This document shows positions 1 to 7,007 of a stretch of DNA of 13,145 nt, one piece after another (position 1 is the first letter of the stretch; the number at the start of each line of letters is the position of its first letter). The position numbers were made by a program, and so were the translations under genes. Below the pieces are notes generated by a model that saw only the letters and a program-made list of their open reading frames with translations, had not been told where the DNA came from and searched no databases. The stretch spans positions 1 to 13,145 of the forward strand of contig CABMIA010000134.1 of the NCBI GenBank assembly GCA_902386085.1. Direction: 5' to 3'. Origin of the DNA: an uncultured archaeon. GTDB lineage: Archaea > Halobacteriota > Methanosarcinia > Methanosarcinales > Methanoperedenaceae.

Positions 1-2
1 AG

Positions 3-296
3 CCCCGGGTAGGCCTGATGAAAAACATTTTTCTCCAGACCTTCTCCCAGCTTGCAATATTTTTTGCTGTCATAATGCTGCTGACTTTTACCATCGGTAA
101 GGATGAACCTCTCCAATTCATGTTAAGCATATTTTTCCCTATCCAATGGATACACTATCCACTCGTAATTTACTGGGAGCGAAAGAACAGGAAGAGAATC
201 TATCTTGTTGAAGAAAAATTCTTAAGATGGAGACCTGTCTCAATTCCAGATCAGTCAAAAGGGTTGATATCTAATGAACATGACCGGAACTATTAA
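3..296 (+). CDS. C-terminal part of a membrane protein, probably DUF1673-like (5' end outside window)
   Basis: The frame is open from the left edge, and the first ATG (18) has no ribosome binding site in front of it. I therefore read this as the tail of a longer gene that starts outside the window. What is visible has two hydrophobic stretches: about residues 7-27 counted from that ATG, and a shorter one around 33-51. A charged tail follows with the motif YWERKNRKRIY and then WRPV. From memory, a YWE(K/R)KN..IY signature followed by a Trp-rich tail is typical of the C-terminus of DUF1673 proteins of Methanosarcina. This fits with the next two genes, whose N-termini carry the GWCP motif of the same family. 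It overlaps the next gene by 23 bases, so the two are probably co-transcribed. The function of DUF1673 is unknown. The family call is moderate; coding is fairly certain from the overlapping gene order. Confidence 0.6.
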   Translation, partial: PRVGLMKNIFLQTFSQLAIFFAVIMLLTFTIGKDEPLQFMLSIFFPIQWIHYPLVIYWERKNRKRIYLVEEKFLRWRPVSIPDQSKGLISNEHDRNY

Positions 297-885
297 AAAG
301 ATGATGGGATGGTGCCCTCTGGTGAACATGAAGACCACGGCTTTTGAAAATAATATCGTATATGCCAGTGCTTCAGGGATAAGGGGCAGCGGCTTGCCGG
401 CAAACAAAAACCCGGTATATGAGGAGAATGCTCCTTTCAGCAATTCGATCAAGTTGATAATCATTCTGGGCTTTGTTGTGCTGGCTTTTTCATATGGTTT
501 TGCATTCTTCGGGAATATGGTAGAACCAGGGAAAGTGCCTGAGCAGGCCGGGTTCGTTTTGCTCTTTGCGGCATCTCTCTATGCCCTTGTCATGTGGGGC
601 TTTTTCAGCATGAAATTCAGAATCACCGGCAATGGCGTGGAGGCTGTGATGCCCCCGTTCAAATACCGCATCCCCTTCTCCGAGATCAAGGATATAAAAA
701 CAATAGAAAATATTCCCTGGTATGTCGGCTGGGGTCTGCGTCTGTGGGGAAGGAGACTTGCCTTTGTAAGTATGCGCAAACCTGCGGTGGTGATCGAAAA
801 GAAAAAAGGGTTCTTCAGGGAACTTATTCTGACAACTCAAAATCATGAGGAGTTCATTAAAAAATTAAAAGAGGAAATGACATGA
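274..885 (+). CDS. Two-TM membrane protein with N-terminal GWCP motif and C-terminal PH-like domain
   Basis: A 203-residue membrane protein of unknown function. Residues 7-18 contain a basic helix ending in MMGWCP, which matches the N-terminus of DUF1673 proteins and recurs in the next gene. Residues 58-80 and 92-113 are hydrophobic and form a TM hairpin. Residues 114-200 alternate short strands and end in an amphipathic helix (HEEFIKKLKEEM). Together with GWGLR..G..LAF and ELILTTQN, this looks like the pleckstrin-homology-like domain found in many prokaryotic membrane proteins, here expected on the cytoplasmic side. The ATG at 274 follows a GGGTTGAT stretch at 261-268 that resembles a GGTGAT ribosome binding site; a second ATG at 280 is possible. 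The stop overlaps the next start in an ATGA (882-885), which indicates translational coupling. The PH-like call is inferred from pattern, not a search. Confidence 0.85.
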   Translation: MNMTGTIKKMMGWCPLVNMKTTAFENNIVYASASGIRGSGLPANKNPVYEENAPFSNSIKLIIILGFVVLAFSYGFAFFGNMVEPGKVPEQAGFVLLFAASLYALVMWGFFSMKFRITGNGVEAVMPPFKYRIPFSEIKDIKTIENIPWYVGWGLRLWGRRLAFVSMRKPAVVIEKKKGFFRELILTTQNHEEFIKKLKEEMT

Positions 886-2147
886 ATGCTGTCAAAAAAT
901 TGAGAGTGTGGCTTGGCTGGTGTCCGAATGCAGCAATGTTAAACGAAAAGGAGGAGGAATATATGGTGTCCTATGAAGGAAAGTATGTGGATAAAATAAA
1001 AGGCATGGGCTTTCGGGGCTTTCTTGGCGCCCTGCATCTGGTGTTTGGGGTCTGGCTGGTTTCAACTGCGCTCTGGACACTTGGAAAGATGGATTTGTTC
1101 TCGTGGTGGCTCATGGATTTAAACCTGGTTGTATCTGGGATACTTCTCGCGATAGGCCTGACCTCGCTTGTTATCTTCTTTAACTTTGTAAAATCTGCCA
1201 ATGTCCACAGGATGCTTGCGATCGTGAACCTCGCCCTGGTAGCCGGGTTGTATCTTTATCTGAGCCAGTTCCTTGTTTCATCTGAGTTCAACCTATCTAT
1301 GTTTTCCGAGAATCTTTACAATAACTACAGTTTCGGGCTTGTGGCCCTGCTGCTGTTTACCCTTATCATGGCCATACCGAATGTCCTGACCTTATTGAGC
1401 AAACCTGCAGGAGAAGAAAATAAGAGATTTACCACCGCAACCATGCTTGTCCTTATTGTTGTATTTGCATCTCTTGGCGGGTATTATCTCTACTTAAGCA
1501 AGCAAAAAAATTCAATGCTGTCTGAGGGATCAGGAGACTCAAAATATCAGCTATATAAAATAGACCAGATCTCTTTGTGGGGAAGTATGAAGGGCGCGTA
1601 TCCTTATTTTATAGATTCACCGGGTGATACAACCGGGCATCCCATTTCAGAAGGTACCTATGAAGCGATACAGTTCTTAAGGAAAAGGGAAGGCGGTAAA
1701 GTTCTTGCGTGGTGGGATTTTGAACTGGAAATCAAAGCCGCCGGCAAAGAACCTGTCATCAGCTATGCTTCGAAAAGTATTAAACTGACTATCGCAAGAC
1801 CCGCCTCTTTGTATGACAAATTCGAGCCTGATGAGAAAGTAGCCGACGTTTCCGGGTTTTTTGCTACAAGTTCAGAAGATGTCGCAAAAGGCATAGCCAA
1901 GAAATACGGAGCGGATCTGGTGTACATCCCAAGAAAGAGGATGAATGACCTGATCGGGGTAATGGTGTTTGCTGCCGACCCGAACATCTACACTGAAAAT
2001 AAAGACATTAAAACTTCCGGGGATTTCATGGATAAAATTATCAAGCCGACACTGGGATATAAATTCAATAGCGGTGCTGAGTTTAAGTATTTTGATAAGA
2101 TATTCGAGAATAAAGATGTGATAATATACCAGCTTAATAAGGGGTGA
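882..2147 (+). CDS. Five-TM protein with GWCP N-terminus and an exported AglB/STT3-like C-terminal domain (WWDFE)
   Basis: A 421-residue protein made of two recognisable parts. The N-terminus (RVWLGWCPN, residues 8-16) and the membrane part (TM at about 44-66, 80-101, 109-130, 150-171, 186-205) have a DUF1673-like start. Residues 206-421 are hydrophilic and resemble the C-terminal domain of archaeal oligosaccharyltransferase. A helix (TYEAIQFLRKR) leads into VLAWWDFE (W277, W278, D279, F280). Then come a G-x-x-P element, AxFxATSSEDVAKGIAKKYG and DLVYIPRK, ending in DVIIYQLNK. AglB downstream has the same order: SWWDYG, FLTAQTEEDANRVLDKLG, YVVS, YAKIFEYVKGA. The Tyr and Gly of WWDYG are replaced, and the 13-TM catalytic part is absent. 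The product is therefore unlikely to be a transferase itself; an accessory, acceptor-binding or regulatory role is possible. The start is well supported: GAGG at 871-874 and an ATGA overlap with the gene before. It is followed at once by the next gene. Confidence 0.88.
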   Translation: MNAVKKLRVWLGWCPNAAMLNEKEEEYMVSYEGKYVDKIKGMGFRGFLGALHLVFGVWLVSTALWTLGKMDLFSWWLMDLNLVVSGILLAIGLTSLVIFFNFVKSANVHRMLAIVNLALVAGLYLYLSQFLVSSEFNLSMFSENLYNNYSFGLVALLLFTLIMAIPNVLTLLSKPAGEENKRFTTATMLVLIVVFASLGGYYLYLSKQKNSMLSEGSGDSKYQLYKIDQISLWGSMKGAYPYFIDSPGDTTGHPISEGTYEAIQFLRKREGGKVLAWWDFELEIKAAGKEPVISYASKSIKLTIARPASLYDKFEPDEKVADVSGFFATSSEDVAKGIAKKYGADLVYIPRKRMNDLIGVMVFAADPNIYTENKDIKTSGDFMDKIIKPTLGYKFNSGAEFKYFDKIFENKDVIIYQLNKG

Positions 2148-2149
2148 TC

Positions 2150-2434
2150 ATGATGTACGATGTTGGAACATTTAAAAGGACTTATCCTGAATGGTTCTCG
2201 CCGGTGACCTTCCTGGATGCAATCGAAGGATTCGCTGCTCTCATTCTGATCTTTTTGATTCTCTTTTTAATCCCGTATCTATACATCAGGTTTGTTGAAA
2301 CCGGACTGGTTTTGCATGTAAGAAGCAGGCTGATACCTTTTATCAGATCAAGGCTACATCTGGGAAAATTCATTGACTTGATAGATCGCGTGCTGAAAAC
2401 CGAGATATTCCAGTACCCGAAAACAAGAACCTGA
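2150..2434 (+). CDS. Small single-TM membrane protein between the AglB-like gene and aglB
   Basis: About 94 residues from the ATG at 2150; ATG 2153 or GTG 2144 are alternatives. GGGGTGATC at 2141-2149 is close to the full complement of the archaeal 16S 3' end and overlaps the previous stop, so initiation at one of the two ATGs just after it is favoured over the GTG inside it. The protein has an aromatic N-terminus (TYPEWFSP), one strong hydrophobic helix (ALILIFLILFLIPYLYI) and a basic amphipathic tail rich in Arg (VRSRLIPFIRSRLHL). I do not recognise a family. The tight spacing with the upstream gene and 60 bases to aglB suggest it belongs to the same transcript and may be a small subunit or stabiliser of a membrane complex; that role is inference. 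Confidence 0.7.
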   Translation: MMYDVGTFKRTYPEWFSPVTFLDAIEGFAALILIFLILFLIPYLYIRFVETGLVLHVRSRLIPFIRSRLHLGKFIDLIDRVLKTEIFQYPKTRT

Positions 2435-2494
2435 TCGGAAAATAGCGCTGACCGTTGATACCATCTACGGATATCAGTTGTTGGATATTGAGAT

Positions 2495-5203
2495 ATGACC
2501 AAACAGCCGCAGTCCAGCCGCAAATTGAATAAAAATCATCTTGAAAAATTTGGAAAAGAGAGAGCCGGTATAAAAGAAAAAGAATCTAAAACTATTTTCA
2601 AATTAAGTTCGCTTTCATATACTATATTATTTTCAATATTCCTCCTCTCTTTCTATATCAGGGGAATAATACCTTTTAAAAACGTCCTCAACCGGGGCGT
2701 TGCGGGTTTTGCGATGGACGATTCTGTCTTCCATATGAGACTTGTAGAGAACACAATACATTTTTTCCCCCACAGGATATTTTACGATGCGTTCACTTTA
2801 TACCCTTATGGGAACCAGTTGCACTGGGGTCCGTTATTTGACCAGTTGATTGCTTTTTTCACCCTGTTTGCTGGTCTTTTTACAAACGGAGGGATGCCAT
2901 CGCAATCCACTATAGACACGGTGGGTGCTTTCTTTCCTGCTGTCCTGGGTGCCCTGGTTGTATTCCCTGTGTATGTTATCGGCAAAGAAATGGCGGATGA
3001 GAAAGCAGGGCTTTTGGGAGCTTTCATAGTATCGATCCTGCCAGGTCCATTCCTGTTAAGGTCTCTTCTTGGATTCACAGATAACCATGTGGCAGAGGTT
3101 TTTTATTTAACAATGACGATGATGTTTTTCGTTATCGCGATCAAAAAAGCTGAAAGAATAACCTTTGATCACTGGCTCAAAAGGGACTGGGCAGCAATAA
3201 AAACATCTTTAACATATTCTCTTTTCGCGGGTATCTTTTTCGGGGCGTATCTTCTTAACTGGACAAATGGCGTGTTCTTTGCTGTTGTTTTCGGCATTTT
3301 TGTCGTGGTACAGTATATTATGGATCATTTTAGGGGAAAAACCGCAGAATACCTCGGAGTTGTGAGTATTCCTGCTTACCTGGTCGCCATGATAATGGTG
3401 CTGCCGTATGTTGAGCTGGGCAATGGTTTTTCATCAGGATATTATTCTCTCTTACATATTGCGGTAACAGGAGGGGGCGCGGCACTTTTTGTAATTCTTA
3501 CTATTATTTCCAGGGAAATGAACAGGCGGGGATTGAGCGGGTATCATTATCTTTTATTTATAACAGGGATAATATTAATCGGCCTGGTCGCTACAAATAT
3601 ATTTGCGCATGATCTCTACAATTCTACCGTAGGAACATGGGAATTTATATTTAAGGGAAGAGAAGGAGGGGGATTGACGATTGCAGAAGCTTCACCCTTT
3701 ATTCCGAAAGATCTCTGGGAGAGCTATTCCGGCATCGGGTATTACCTGGCTTACATGGGCATTCCCGTGGGTGAATCTGGCGCAGGCATCCAGTATTACA
3801 GCACGGTGTATTTCGGGTTCGGTTATAATTATTACCTGGCTTACATCGGAATTATAATTCTTTGTTTTTATATGATCCGAAGATCCAGGGCCGAATATTC
3901 ACTGGTAGCGATCTGGAGTATTTTTGTCCTGGCTATAATGCTTGCCCAGAACCGGTTTGCTTACTACTACGCCATAAACGTGGCATTACTTGTTGGTTTC
4001 CTGGGTTCAGGAATACTGGATATGGCTGGCTGGAAAGGGATTGAAGCAAACCATATTGTTGCAGGCCTGAAAAAAATAAGGCCCCTGCATATTATTTCCT
4101 TGATCCTGATAATTGCAGTTATCGGGTTTTTGCCGCCTGGCAATTCTCCCTATAAAATGTCGATGCAATCGGCAGAATGGGGTGCTGTTATGCCCGGGGA
4201 TGGATTTTATGAATGGCACGATGCACTTAACTGGATGCGCTACAATACCCCGGATCCGGGTCTTGATTACTATGCCATTTATGAGAAGCCCGAAAACGGA
4301 ACATACCCATATCCTGAGAGCGCTTACGGAGTGATGAGCTGGTGGGATTACGGACATATAATCACCTACTGGGGACACAGGATCCCTAACGCGAGCCCGT
4401 TCCAGTCAGGCATCGGCGGGGGTTCATCTCATGCACCCGGAGCTTCCACTTTCCTGACTGCCCAGACAGAAGAGGATGCGAACAGGGTACTTGATAAGCT
4501 CGGCACCAATGGAAAACCGGGGGCAAGATACGTCGTGAGCAATGCATACATGGCGTATTCTATTGTGTCTATTTTTGCGCAATGGGATCTTTCGGACCAG
4601 GGCTATTATGCGCCGGTCCAGACATCGCAGGGAACCATGTACGTCCCTTCAACGAAGTATCTTAACACAATGGAGGCGAGACTGCACATATTTGATGGAA
4701 ATAATCTTAAGAACTATCGCCTGGTTCATGAGTCCGGTGTAAATCCGCAGACGCGCGGGGGTAACAGGGAAGTGGGTGCGTATACGGATAACGGCAGGCT
4801 TATACCGTTATGCGACGGTGTTTTTTGTACCGGGAAATTCTGGATCGATAAGATATACGGGGAAAACCTGTCCCTCGAATACACGGGCTATGCCAAGATA
4901 TTCGAATACGTAAAGGGCGCCAGGATCACGGGGCTGGCGCCGGCAAATAGTACTGTTACTCTTTCAAATACGATCAAAACCAATATCGGAAGAAAAATCC
5001 AGTATTCACAGACAACTACTTCGGATGGGACGTATGTTTTTACAGTTCCCTATTCAACGCTCGGCCCGATCCCGGGAGAAACGCAGTTCGATACAAAACC
5101 TGAAGGTCCGTACACTGTGACTGCGGGTGATTCCTCAAAGCAAATCGATGTCGGAGAAAAGGATGTACTTGAAGGCAATACTGTAAGTCTTGATCTGATA
5201 TAG
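2495..5203 (+). CDS. aglB: Dolichyl-phosphooligosaccharide-protein glycotransferase (oligosaccharyltransferase) AglB
   Basis: Catalyses transfer of a lipid-linked glycan to Asn in N-x-S/T sequons of exported proteins such as S-layer subunits, with the active site on the outer face of the membrane. The 902 residues match euryarchaeal AglB in size. The following is visible. After a charged N-terminus there is TM1 near 39-60. The first acidic motif is MDDSVFHMRLVEN (D75, D76, H80). The second is TDNHVAE (D196, H198, E201) in the loop before the next TM. The external-loop motif is TIAE (395-398), the archaeal TIxE form. The catalytic-domain motif is WWDYG (616-620). An MI-like helix lies at 686-697 (IVSIFAQW). 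A C-terminal beta-rich extension after about 800 includes TTTSDGTYVFTVP. All signature residues are intact, so it should be active. The start ATG has only a weak ribosome binding site, and no promoter is evident in the 60-base gap. It ends a five-gene run. Confidence 0.97.
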   Translation: MTKQPQSSRKLNKNHLEKFGKERAGIKEKESKTIFKLSSLSYTILFSIFLLSFYIRGIIPFKNVLNRGVAGFAMDDSVFHMRLVENTIHFFPHRIFYDAFTLYPYGNQLHWGPLFDQLIAFFTLFAGLFTNGGMPSQSTIDTVGAFFPAVLGALVVFPVYVIGKEMADEKAGLLGAFIVSILPGPFLLRSLLGFTDNHVAEVFYLTMTMMFFVIAIKKAERITFDHWLKRDWAAIKTSLTYSLFAGIFFGAYLLNWTNGVFFAVVFGIFVVVQYIMDHFRGKTAEYLGVVSIPAYLVAMIMVLPYVELGNGFSSGYYSLLHIAVTGGGAALFVILTIISREMNRRGLSGYHYLLFITGIILIGLVATNIFAHDLYNSTVGTWEFIFKGREGGGLTIAEASPFIPKDLWESYSGIGYYLAYMGIPVGESGAGIQYYSTVYFGFGYNYYLAYIGIIILCFYMIRRSRAEYSLVAIWSIFVLAIMLAQNRFAYYYAINVALLVGFLGSGILDMAGWKGIEANHIVAGLKKIRPLHIISLILIIAVIGFLPPGNSPYKMSMQSAEWGAVMPGDGFYEWHDALNWMRYNTPDPGLDYYAIYEKPENGTYPYPESAYGVMSWWDYGHIITYWGHRIPNASPFQSGIGGGSSHAPGASTFLTAQTEEDANRVLDKLGTNGKPGARYVVSNAYMAYSIVSIFAQWDLSDQGYYAPVQTSQGTMYVPSTKYLNTMEARLHIFDGNNLKNYRLVHESGVNPQTRGGNREVGAYTDNGRLIPLCDGVFCTGKFWIDKIYGENLSLEYTGYAKIFEYVKGARITGLAPANSTVTLSNTIKTNIGRKIQYSQTTTSDGTYVFTVPYSTLGPIPGETQFDTKPEGPYTVTAGDSSKQIDVGEKDVLEGNTVSLDLI

Positions 5204-5234
5204 TTCATGGCTATCATTTTCCGAAATAATTTCC

Positions 5235-5407
5235 TCAAAATTCTATGATAAGCGTGGTGGTTGGTGTATTAGGGGTACGTGCTGCCGGAACCACCGCCAC
5301 CATGCCCGCAACATCCACAAGGGTTGTGTGGGTGTTGATACGACCGTCACAACGATATCTTTGTAATCAGTTTCCAACTTTCCAAATTCGCGCAGTGATG
5401 CATACAC
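5235..5407 (-). pseudogene. Possible broken reading frame in the aglB/potassium-channel convergent gap
   Basis: No intact gene is present here. Read on the minus strand, 5407 down to about 5330 gives a protein-like stretch (YASLREFGKLETDYKDI, then VVTVVSTPTQ). A shift of one frame then continues with a second plausible stretch (TTLVDVAGMVAVVPAARTP), ending in TLIIEF and a stop at 5235-5237. In the unshifted frame the text turns Trp/Arg-rich and unlikely. There is no ribosome binding site, and a stop lies shortly upstream, so this would be a fragment. I do not recognise the protein. The other reading, a plus-strand frame from 5245, has no ribosome binding site and unusual composition. Low confidence; it could be chance. 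Confidence 0.22.
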
Positions 5408-5503
5408 CCTTACAATATAAAGGATATATTCATGTAATACTTATTGAAATTATTTGGGTCAGCATATACTTCTTGGTTTTATCTGATATATTGTTATAAC
5501 CCG

Positions 5504-5520
5504 TTCTCAGAATCTGAGAA
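5504..5520. repeat. Perfect 17-bp palindrome at the 3' end of the convergent gap
   Basis: TTCTCAGA and TCTGAGAA flank a single central base (5512), 12 bases past the stop of the potassium-channel gene. As RNA it could fold into a 6-bp stem with a 5-base loop, but no U-run follows on the minus strand. It may be a protein-binding site or part of a 3' end for either convergent transcript. The rest of the 330-base gap (5204-5532) holds only the possible broken frame noted separately. Confidence 0.45.
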
Positions 5521-5532
5521 TAGCGATCAGGT

Positions 5533-6573
5533 CTACGCCGAACCAAGAGATTTCAGTCTTTCCCTGAAGGCTTTAAGTGATTCATGGTCGATAAGAACAT
5601 AAACAAAATCGCCCTTCTGAAGCTGGAAATCGCTGCCCATATCATAGATCACCTCATCCTTTCTGGATACAAGCAGTATGGGACAAATCCCTTTTATATC
5701 GCTGTACTTTATTCCGGAAGCAGTAATCTCAAATTCAGCAATATGCCTGGATTTGAGCCTGTCGGTAAGGAAAACGCCTGTGATTTCCTTTGAAATTGTA
5801 GAAATGGCGAGCATCTCCCCGACTACATCGTGCAGTGAAACCACTATATCGGCACCGGAATCCCTGGCACTTTCAGCCAGTTCCCTGTCGTTGACTACAG
5901 TAATTGTGCGGATTTCCTTATTGAGCTTTTTGGCACTCAAAATAGCCAGCATATTATCACAATCATCTTCGAAAGTTGATATTAGAGCTATTGCTCTTTC
6001 TGCCCCGGCCTGTCTGAGAACTTCAAAAGCATGGGTAATCGGGGCATATATCGCCGGGATGCCCTGTGATCTCAATGCATCAACCTGACCTGCATCCCTT
6101 GTGATCACAATATACTCCACCCCAAGTGGTTTTAGATTTTCAACTATGTATTTCCCCATGAACTTAAAACCCATAACTATTACGTGATTCTTCATTCTTT
6201 TCGCCTTCTTTAAAGTAATCGCCTCTGTCAAAAACTCTTTTTTTACTGCGGCCGAAACTGTTCCCTGCACTATAGAAGCAGCAGACCCTACACTTACTAT
6301 GAATATGATTATCAACCAGGCTTTTTCTGATGCAGGCATCGTTACCAGGTTCGGGGCATAGATGCCAATGGTTGTTATTGTGGAAACCGAACCCAGGAGT
6401 GCTGTCAGCATGTCAAGTCCCTGGTAATGCATGAATATTAAAGTCCCCAGACCGAACATCAGGCTGATAATTAAAAGCTGTATCCATATATGTCTTAGTA
6501 TGGAATACGGTGCAAATATCACAAAATCAAGTACATCGCTCAGGGAATCCACGAATTTTTTGAATTCAGCCAA
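5533..6573 (-). CDS. Potassium-channel / TrkA-type (RCK) membrane protein with atypical selectivity filter
   Basis: A 346-residue protein with the MthK/Kch layout. TM1 is at about 29-49, a pore helix and filter at 56-74, TM2 at about 83-106, then a cytoplasmic RCK domain from 129. The RCK part shows NHVIVMGFKFMGKYIVENL (Rossmann turn), YIVITRD with the acidic residue ending strand 2, and LISTFEDDCDNMLA. A TrkA-C lobe follows at about 276-332 (IKGICPILLVSRKDEVI, LQKGDFVYVLID). The filter reads TTIGIYAP (67-74) instead of TVGYGD or TVGFGD. The Rossmann glycine motif is GFKFMG, lacking the middle Gly. It probably gates monovalent cation flux in response to a cytoplasmic ligand, but K+ selectivity is uncertain. 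The start is TTG at 6571-6573: a TAA stands directly before it, GAGAGTG lies about 7 bases upstream, and no better start precedes TM1. The gene is monocistronic, with an AT-rich promoter candidate upstream. Confidence 0.9.
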   Translation of the reverse strand: MAEFKKFVDSLSDVLDFVIFAPYSILRHIWIQLLIISLMFGLGTLIFMHYQGLDMLTALLGSVSTITTIGIYAPNLVTMPASEKAWLIIIFIVSVGSAASIVQGTVSAAVKKEFLTEAITLKKAKRMKNHVIVMGFKFMGKYIVENLKPLGVEYIVITRDAGQVDALRSQGIPAIYAPITHAFEVLRQAGAERAIALISTFEDDCDNMLAILSAKKLNKEIRTITVVNDRELAESARDSGADIVVSLHDVVGEMLAISTISKEITGVFLTDRLKSRHIAEFEITASGIKYSDIKGICPILLVSRKDEVIYDMGSDFQLQKGDFVYVLIDHESLKAFRERLKSLGSA

Positions 6574-6608
6574 TTAGAACACTCTCTGGATGATAGCATT
6601 GTCCGAAG

Positions 6609-6620
6609 TTTTATTTATTG
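6609..6620 (-). promoter_or_regulatory. Candidate TATA box for the potassium-channel gene
   Basis: On the minus strand this reads CAATAAATAAAA, about 36-47 bases before the TTG start. A start site some 25 bases downstream would leave a short leader that includes the GAGAGTG ribosome binding site. The match to the archaeal TATA consensus is only fair. Confidence 0.3.
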
Positions 6621-6666
6621 AAATCGGTTCAACCTGGTTCCTGCAAGAAATTAAAGTACCTTGAGA

Positions 6667-6945
6667 TTATATAATTGACCCTAAATAATCTGCGCTGTAT
6701 TCATAATCCTGCTTGATAGGCTGCTCTGGACGAAGGGAATAGGTTTTCCTGTCTCTACAATCAGTTGTTTTGGGATTCATCCATACATGCAACAGATATC
6801 GTAGATCGAATGGACGCTTATAAACATCCAACCTGTTCCATATTCGCCACGAAGCTGCTATTTTGTTCGAGTGGAATTAGCCTTCCTTTTTTGTTGTTAG
6901 GGTTTGATTTCTTTTTAGGAGCGGAAGACTCTCAATCTACTTGAA
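6667..6945 (-). pseudogene. Decayed IS630-family transposase fragment
   Basis: Read on the minus strand across several frames, this reconstructs the middle of an IS630 transposase. In order: KEIKP then a stop, then QQKR; IPLEQNSSFVANMEQ; LDVYKRPFDLRY; VACMDES, which holds the first catalytic Asp; KQLIVETGKPIPF; and RPEQPIKQDYEYS, followed by a stop at 6667. These match, from memory, the family text (IPPE.NAEFV..MEDVL, Y.RPYDP, VCMDE..KQL..E.R.PIP, YDYEY). At least three frame changes and internal stops make it non-functional. The N-terminal helix-turn-helix and the two later catalytic acidic residues are missing. No terminal inverted repeats were found. It fills most of the 435-base gap between the potassium-channel and DUF1614 genes and marks an old insertion. 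Confidence 0.85.
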
Positions 6946-6959
6946 AATAAGAAAACAAC

Positions 6960-7002
6960 TACCTTAAGAGGAATATTAAATTAAGGTATCTGCGAAAAAA
7001 AA
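6960..7002 (-). terminator. Probable terminator of the DUF1614 gene
   Basis: Immediately after the stop, the minus strand has a run of eight T (7002-6995). A perfect 8-bp inverted repeat follows (TACCTTAA at 6960-6967, TTAAGGTA at 6981-6988, 13-base loop), with further T-rich sequence after it. T-runs alone can stop archaeal RNA polymerase, so either element could end the transcript. Confidence 0.5.
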
Positions 7003-7007
7003 TTAAC

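Noticed and set aside
4007..4378. Minus-strand 123-codon frame inside aglB
   Set aside because: Shadow of the aglB coding strand; aglB is intact across it with the WWDYG motif.
5245..5499. Plus-strand 84-codon frame after aglB
   Set aside because: No ribosome binding site, odd composition, and the minus strand gives more protein-like text. Not called.
5678..6088. Plus-strand 136-codon frame
   Set aside because: Antisense to the RCK domain of the channel gene; Ser/Ala-rich shadow composition.
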